A stretch of 7,477 nt of DNA from positions 1 through 7,477 of the forward strand of contig QHOP01000212.1 in the NCBI GenBank assembly GCA_003219345.1. The letters run 5' to 3'. Source of the DNA: Verrucomicrobiota bacterium (GTDB lineage Bacteria; Verrucomicrobiota; Verrucomicrobiia; Limisphaerales; AV2). The notes beneath the pieces are model-generated. The model ran no database searches. It was given only the letters and a program-made list of their open reading frames with translations, and was not told the DNA's origin. Shown here one piece after another: positions 4,451 through 7,477 of this stretch. The position numbers were made by a program, and so were the translations under genes. Every line of letters starts with the position of its first letter. The stretch's first letter is position 1.

Positions 4451-6004
4451 ATGAGTCTGGACCTCGACGCCGACCGCGGCCACGGCGTGCCGCCGCTCCC
4501 GTTGGCACTGCAATCGCGCAATCCGCTGGCGTGGTTGACGATTTTCGGCCCGGGCGCAGTCATCGCGTCGCTCACCATCGGCTCCGGCGAACTCATCTTC
4601 TCGTCGCGCGGCGGCGCGCTGTTCGGTTACCGACTGCTCTGGTTTTTCCTGCTCATCCTCTTATTGAAATGGGTGCTGGTCTTCGTGACGGCGCGGCACA
4701 TGGTGTTGACAGGCGCGCATCCGTTCCAGCGGTGGATGCAACTACCCGGTCCCCGCGGCTGGTTTCCACTCGTGTTCCTTCTGCTCGCGCTGGTTTGCTT
4801 TCCAATCTGGGTGAGTTTTCATTCCGGCACGATCGGCACGCTCCTTTCGTGGCTGGCGGGAACAGAAAGGTCATTGCACGGCGGCGCGCATTTTGTCTGG
4901 GGAATGGTCGTTCTCGGCGTCGTCCTGGCGCTGGTCTTCAGCGGTGGTTACGCGGCATTGGAACGCGTTCAACTGGTCATCGTGATTTTAATGCTGCTGT
5001 GCGTGGCCGTCTCGCTGACGGTCGTGAAGCCGGATGGGCTTGAGTTTCTGAGAGGGTTCGTCCTCCCTCGATCGCTTGTCTATCCGGACTGGGCTGCTTC
5101 ATTGCCCGAACTCGCGGCCCGTCCGGTTTGGGTCGAAGCCATCACTTATGTGGGCGTCATCGGCGGCTCCGGCTACGATTACCTGGCTTATGTGTCCTAT
5201 TTGCGCGACAAGCGTTGGGGCCAGGCCGGTCGCGCGATTGCCACGACCGCCGAGCTGGAAGCGATAGCGGACGACGCGGCCCACATCAATCGCCGCTGGC
5301 TTCGAGCGGTTGCAGTGGATTCGGTGCTCAGTTTTCTGGCGGTGCTGATTTTCAGCGGCGTTTTCGTCGCGTGCGGCGCGGTCATTCTCGGACCACAGCA
5401 CAAAATTCCCGGCGGCAGCAATCTCCTCGCGCTCCAGGCTGAGTTCGTCACCCCGATTTATCCGTGGTTGAGATACGTCTATTTCGTCGGCGCGTTTCTC
5501 ACAATTTTCGGGACGCTTTACGGCACCATCGAAGTCGCACCGACGGTGTTGCGTGAAGTGGTCCTTGCCATCGATGCGGGTTATGCAACGAAGCACGCGA
5601 AAAAGTTGCGGTTCATCGCGGTGAGTTGGGCAAGCTTCGGCGGGTTGGTTGTGCTGGTGTGGACATTGATCTGCCACCTGATCAGCGGCGCGGACAATCC
5701 ACCGGGGCTGATTGCCATGCTGACCCCGGCCAACCTTTTCACGGGAGTGCTGGCGTGCGGGCTTATCTGTCTGCTCGCGGCGTGGACCGATTGGAAGTTC
5801 CTGCCGCGCGGTCTTCAGGCAGGAAATCCATTGACAATGCTCAACGCCCTGGCTGGCCTCATTTTTCTCGCGCTCGGTATAAAAGGTTACTGGGACCACA
5901 GCGGCTGGACGGCGTTTTTGATGCTGGCGGCAACACTGGCGTTGGGATGGGTTGGCGCGTGGGCGGGAAGGGTATTCCTGAACAGCGGCCGTTCTAATGG
6001 CTAA
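4451..6004 (+). CDS. NRAMP (SLC11)-like membrane transporter lacking the canonical metal-site motifs
   Basis: This 517-residue protein has about 11-12 hydrophobic helices and fits the LeuT-fold NRAMP family in layout. The TM1 stretch FGPGAVIASL-TIGSGE-LIF (32-50) lines up without gaps with the NRAMP signature GPG...DPGN, but the metal-binding DPGN is replaced by GSGE (44-47). The TM6 stretch VGVIGGSGYDYLAY (234-247) lines up with the family MPH helix, but MPH is replaced by GSG (239-241). D243 and E47 are nearby polar candidates. A hydrophilic loop (about 251-285) follows TM6. NRAMP proteins normally import Mn2+/Fe2+ with protons; without the aspartate, asparagine and methionine ligands, the substrate here is unlikely to be that, and may be another cation or a small solute. 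It begins 28 bases after the deacetylase-like gene, so an operon is likely. Its stop overlaps the convergent permease by 11 bases. Confidence 0.82.
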   Translation: MSLDLDADRGHGVPPLPLALQSRNPLAWLTIFGPGAVIASLTIGSGELIFSSRGGALFGYRLLWFFLLILLLKWVLVFVTARHMVLTGAHPFQRWMQLPGPRGWFPLVFLLLALVCFPIWVSFHSGTIGTLLSWLAGTERSLHGGAHFVWGMVVLGVVLALVFSGGYAALERVQLVIVILMLLCVAVSLTVVKPDGLEFLRGFVLPRSLVYPDWAASLPELAARPVWVEAITYVGVIGGSGYDYLAYVSYLRDKRWGQAGRAIATTAELEAIADDAAHINRRWLRAVAVDSVLSFLAVLIFSGVFVACGAVILGPQHKIPGGSNLLALQAEFVTPIYPWLRYVYFVGAFLTIFGTLYGTIEVAPTVLREVVLAIDAGYATKHAKKLRFIAVSWASFGGLVVLVWTLICHLISGADNPPGLIAMLTPANLFTGVLACGLICLLAAWTDWKFLPRGLQAGNPLTMLNALAGLIFLALGIKGYWDHSGWTAFLMLAATLALGWVGAWAGRVFLNSGRSNG

Positions 6005-7477
6005 CCGTCTGCGAAGCCCTGCGCGCCTTGCTCCGATACAAGAAGTAAAGCGGCGCGCCTAACAGCACGAGAAACGCTCCGAACGCGGAGTTGATGATCG
6101 CCGGTTTGCCCGCTGCGACTGCGGCCCGGTAACCGGCGACATCGTTGTAAATGGTGAAGGCAAGGTAAAGCGCAGCGAACATGATGAAGAGCGCCGGAAC
6201 GACCGGATAGCCGGGGACCCGATACGGACGCGGAGAGTGGGGCTGCGTCCGGCGCAACACGAAAACGCCCGACGCGCTCGCCGCGTAAAAAACCCAACTC
6301 ACGAAAACCAGCGTGTCCGTCAGCGTGTCGAACGTGCCGCTGAACAGGAGCAGCACCCCCCAGATTCCCTGCGCGAGGAGCGACGCAGTGGGCGTGCGGA
6401 AACGCGGATGCGCGACGCCAAGCGCTGCCGGGAAAACGTTGCGCCGGGCCATCGAAAAATAAACGCGGGGACTGGCCAGGATGGTCGCATTGGCGGCGCC
6501 CAGGGTTGAAATCATCACCGCCACAGCAATCCAGCGCCCGCCGCCGCGAAAACATTTTTCCGCAACATCGGCGGCGACCAGTTTGCTGCCGGCCACTTGG
6601 TCGATGGGCAGGACGAAGGCGTAGGCCGCGTTCATCAACAGATAAAGCGCGGTGACAACGCTCATTCCCAGCAGCAAACTGCGCGGGATGTTGCGTTGCG
6701 GGTCTTTCACTTCACCGGCGATGTAGGTGACTTTGCTCCAACCGTCGTAAGCCCAGAACGCGCCCTGCAACGCGGCAGCGAACGAGGCCCACAGCGCCAG
6801 GCCCTCGCGATGAACGGAATGGCTGTTGGCGACGAGGTTCTCGAGTTTTCCGCCGGTCGGCAGGAGAAAAGCGCCCAGCACCAGGAGAACCATGGCCGTG
6901 ACTTTCGCCGCGGTGAAAATGTTTTGCACGGCGCCGCCGAGTTTGACGCCGACGCAGTTGATCGCCGTAAGCACGATAATCAGCAGCGCGGCGAGTCCTT
7001 TGATGCCGATTTCCTTGAACGGCGTGATATCGCCGATGAAGGGCAAAGGAATGGTGAAGGCGGCAATCGGACCTGAAAACTCCGGGAGATTCACAAACTC
7101 AGTGGCGTATTCGGCGAAGACGTAGGCAACCGCGGTGACTGACGCGGTTTGTATCACTACGAAAGCGGCCCAACCGTAAAGGTAGGCCACGAACGGGCCG
7201 TAGATGCGCTCGAAATAGACGTATTGCCCGCCGGTTTCGGGAATCAGTGCGGCGATTTCCGCGTTCGTCAACGCGCCAAACAGCGTGAGCACTCCCGCCA
7301 CGAGCCAGACGAGAAGCAACAATTCCGGCGAACCAACCTCACTGGCCATAACGCCCGGCTTGCGAAAGATGCCGGAGCCAATCACTCCGCCAACCACAAT
7401 CATGGTGGTGGTAAACAGGCTCAGAGAGGGGACCAGTCCGTCGGCGGCCGGCGGAACCCTGCGTTCGTGTTTCGACC
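5994..7477 (-). CDS. APC-superfamily amino acid permease (LAT/SteT-like), 5' end beyond the window
   Basis: The frame is open to the right edge. The 24 codons before ATG 7403 read SKHERRVPPAADGLVPSLSL-FTTT and continue straight into TM1, with no ATG, GTG or TTG, so the true start is outside the window. ATG 7403 would cut into the first helix. Numbering from that Met, TM1 carries the family motif GGVIGSGIF (5-13). PETGGQYVYFERIYG (55-69), the TM6 region AFWAYDGWSKVTYIAGE (215-231) with KDPQRNIP (233-240), SPRVYFSMAR (311-320) and RPYRVPGYP (392-400) are all typical of L-type amino acid exchangers such as SteT/YkbA. About 12 membrane helices are visible. The likely role is amino acid uptake or exchange across the inner membrane; the specific substrate cannot be read. 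It ends with TAG at 5996-5994, overlapping the NRAMP-like stop. Confidence 0.93.
   Translation of the reverse strand, partial: SKHERRVPPAADGLVPSLSLFTTTMIVVGGVIGSGIFRKPGVMASEVGSPELLLLVWLVAGVLTLFGALTNAEIAALIPETGGQYVYFERIYGPFVAYLYGWAAFVVIQTASVTAVAYVFAEYATEFVNLPEFSGPIAAFTIPLPFIGDITPFKEIGIKGLAALLIIVLTAINCVGVKLGGAVQNIFTAAKVTAMVLLVLGAFLLPTGGKLENLVANSHSVHREGLALWASFAAALQGAFWAYDGWSKVTYIAGEVKDPQRNIPRSLLLGMSVVTALYLLMNAAYAFVLPIDQVAGSKLVAADVAEKCFRGGGRWIAVAVMISTLGAANATILASPRVYFSMARRNVFPAALGVAHPRFRTPTASLLAQGIWGVLLLFSGTFDTLTDTLVFVSWVFYAASASGVFVLRRTQPHSPRPYRVPGYPVVPALFIMFAALYLAFTIYNDVAGYRAAVAAGKPAIINSAFGAFLVLLGAPLYFLYRSKARRASQTVSH

Overview
The window looks like chromosomal DNA from a GC-rich Gram-negative-type bacterium. 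My best guess is a Verrucomicrobiota member (Limisphaerales/Pedosphaera-like). The grounds are a bacterial RRM protein with a short glycine-rich tail, an unusual ABC exporter with a zinc-ribbon N-terminal extension, a secreted hypothetical protein, and non-coding DNA full of degenerate palindromes. No rRNA, tRNA, transposase, integrase or CRISPR array is visible, so the taxonomy is an inference.

Layout, left to right. (1) Positions 1-694, minus strand: the first 231 codons of an ABC exporter that runs off the left edge. It is preceded by a possible 27-codon leader ORF (704-787) whose stop overlaps the exporter's ribosome-binding site. (2) Positions 788-1185: a gene-poor divergent spacer ending in small, partly mutually exclusive hairpins. 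(3) Positions 1186-1506, plus: a one-RRM RNA-binding protein, followed by a very good intrinsic terminator (1528-1568). (4) Positions 1644-1856, plus: translation initiation factor IF-1 (infA). (5) Positions 1927-2358, minus: a small secreted protein of unknown function, convergent with infA. (6) Positions 2359-2883: about 525 bases without a credible gene but with several repeat structures, the clearest being a 60-base imperfect palindrome built from 9-base units. (7) Positions 2884-4422 and 4451-6004, plus: a likely two-gene operon of a secreted polysaccharide-deacetylase-like protein and an NRAMP-fold transporter lacking the canonical metal-binding signatures. (8) Positions 5994-7477, minus: an APC-superfamily (LAT-like) amino acid permease whose start lies beyond the right edge. 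Its stop overlaps the NRAMP-like stop by 11 bases, tail to tail.

How the parts may work together: the RRM protein and IF-1 are both small RNA-binding proteins and sit side by side, but the terminator between them argues for separate transcription. The deacetylase-like protein and the NRAMP-like carrier are the only pair that looks co-transcribed, and no known pathway joins them. The exporter and the permease are independent transport genes. The points most worth a second look are the NRAMP homologue with both half-sites rewritten (GSGE for DPGN, GSG for MPH), its pairing with an atypical secreted deacetylase, the RRM leader structure, and the repeat island.
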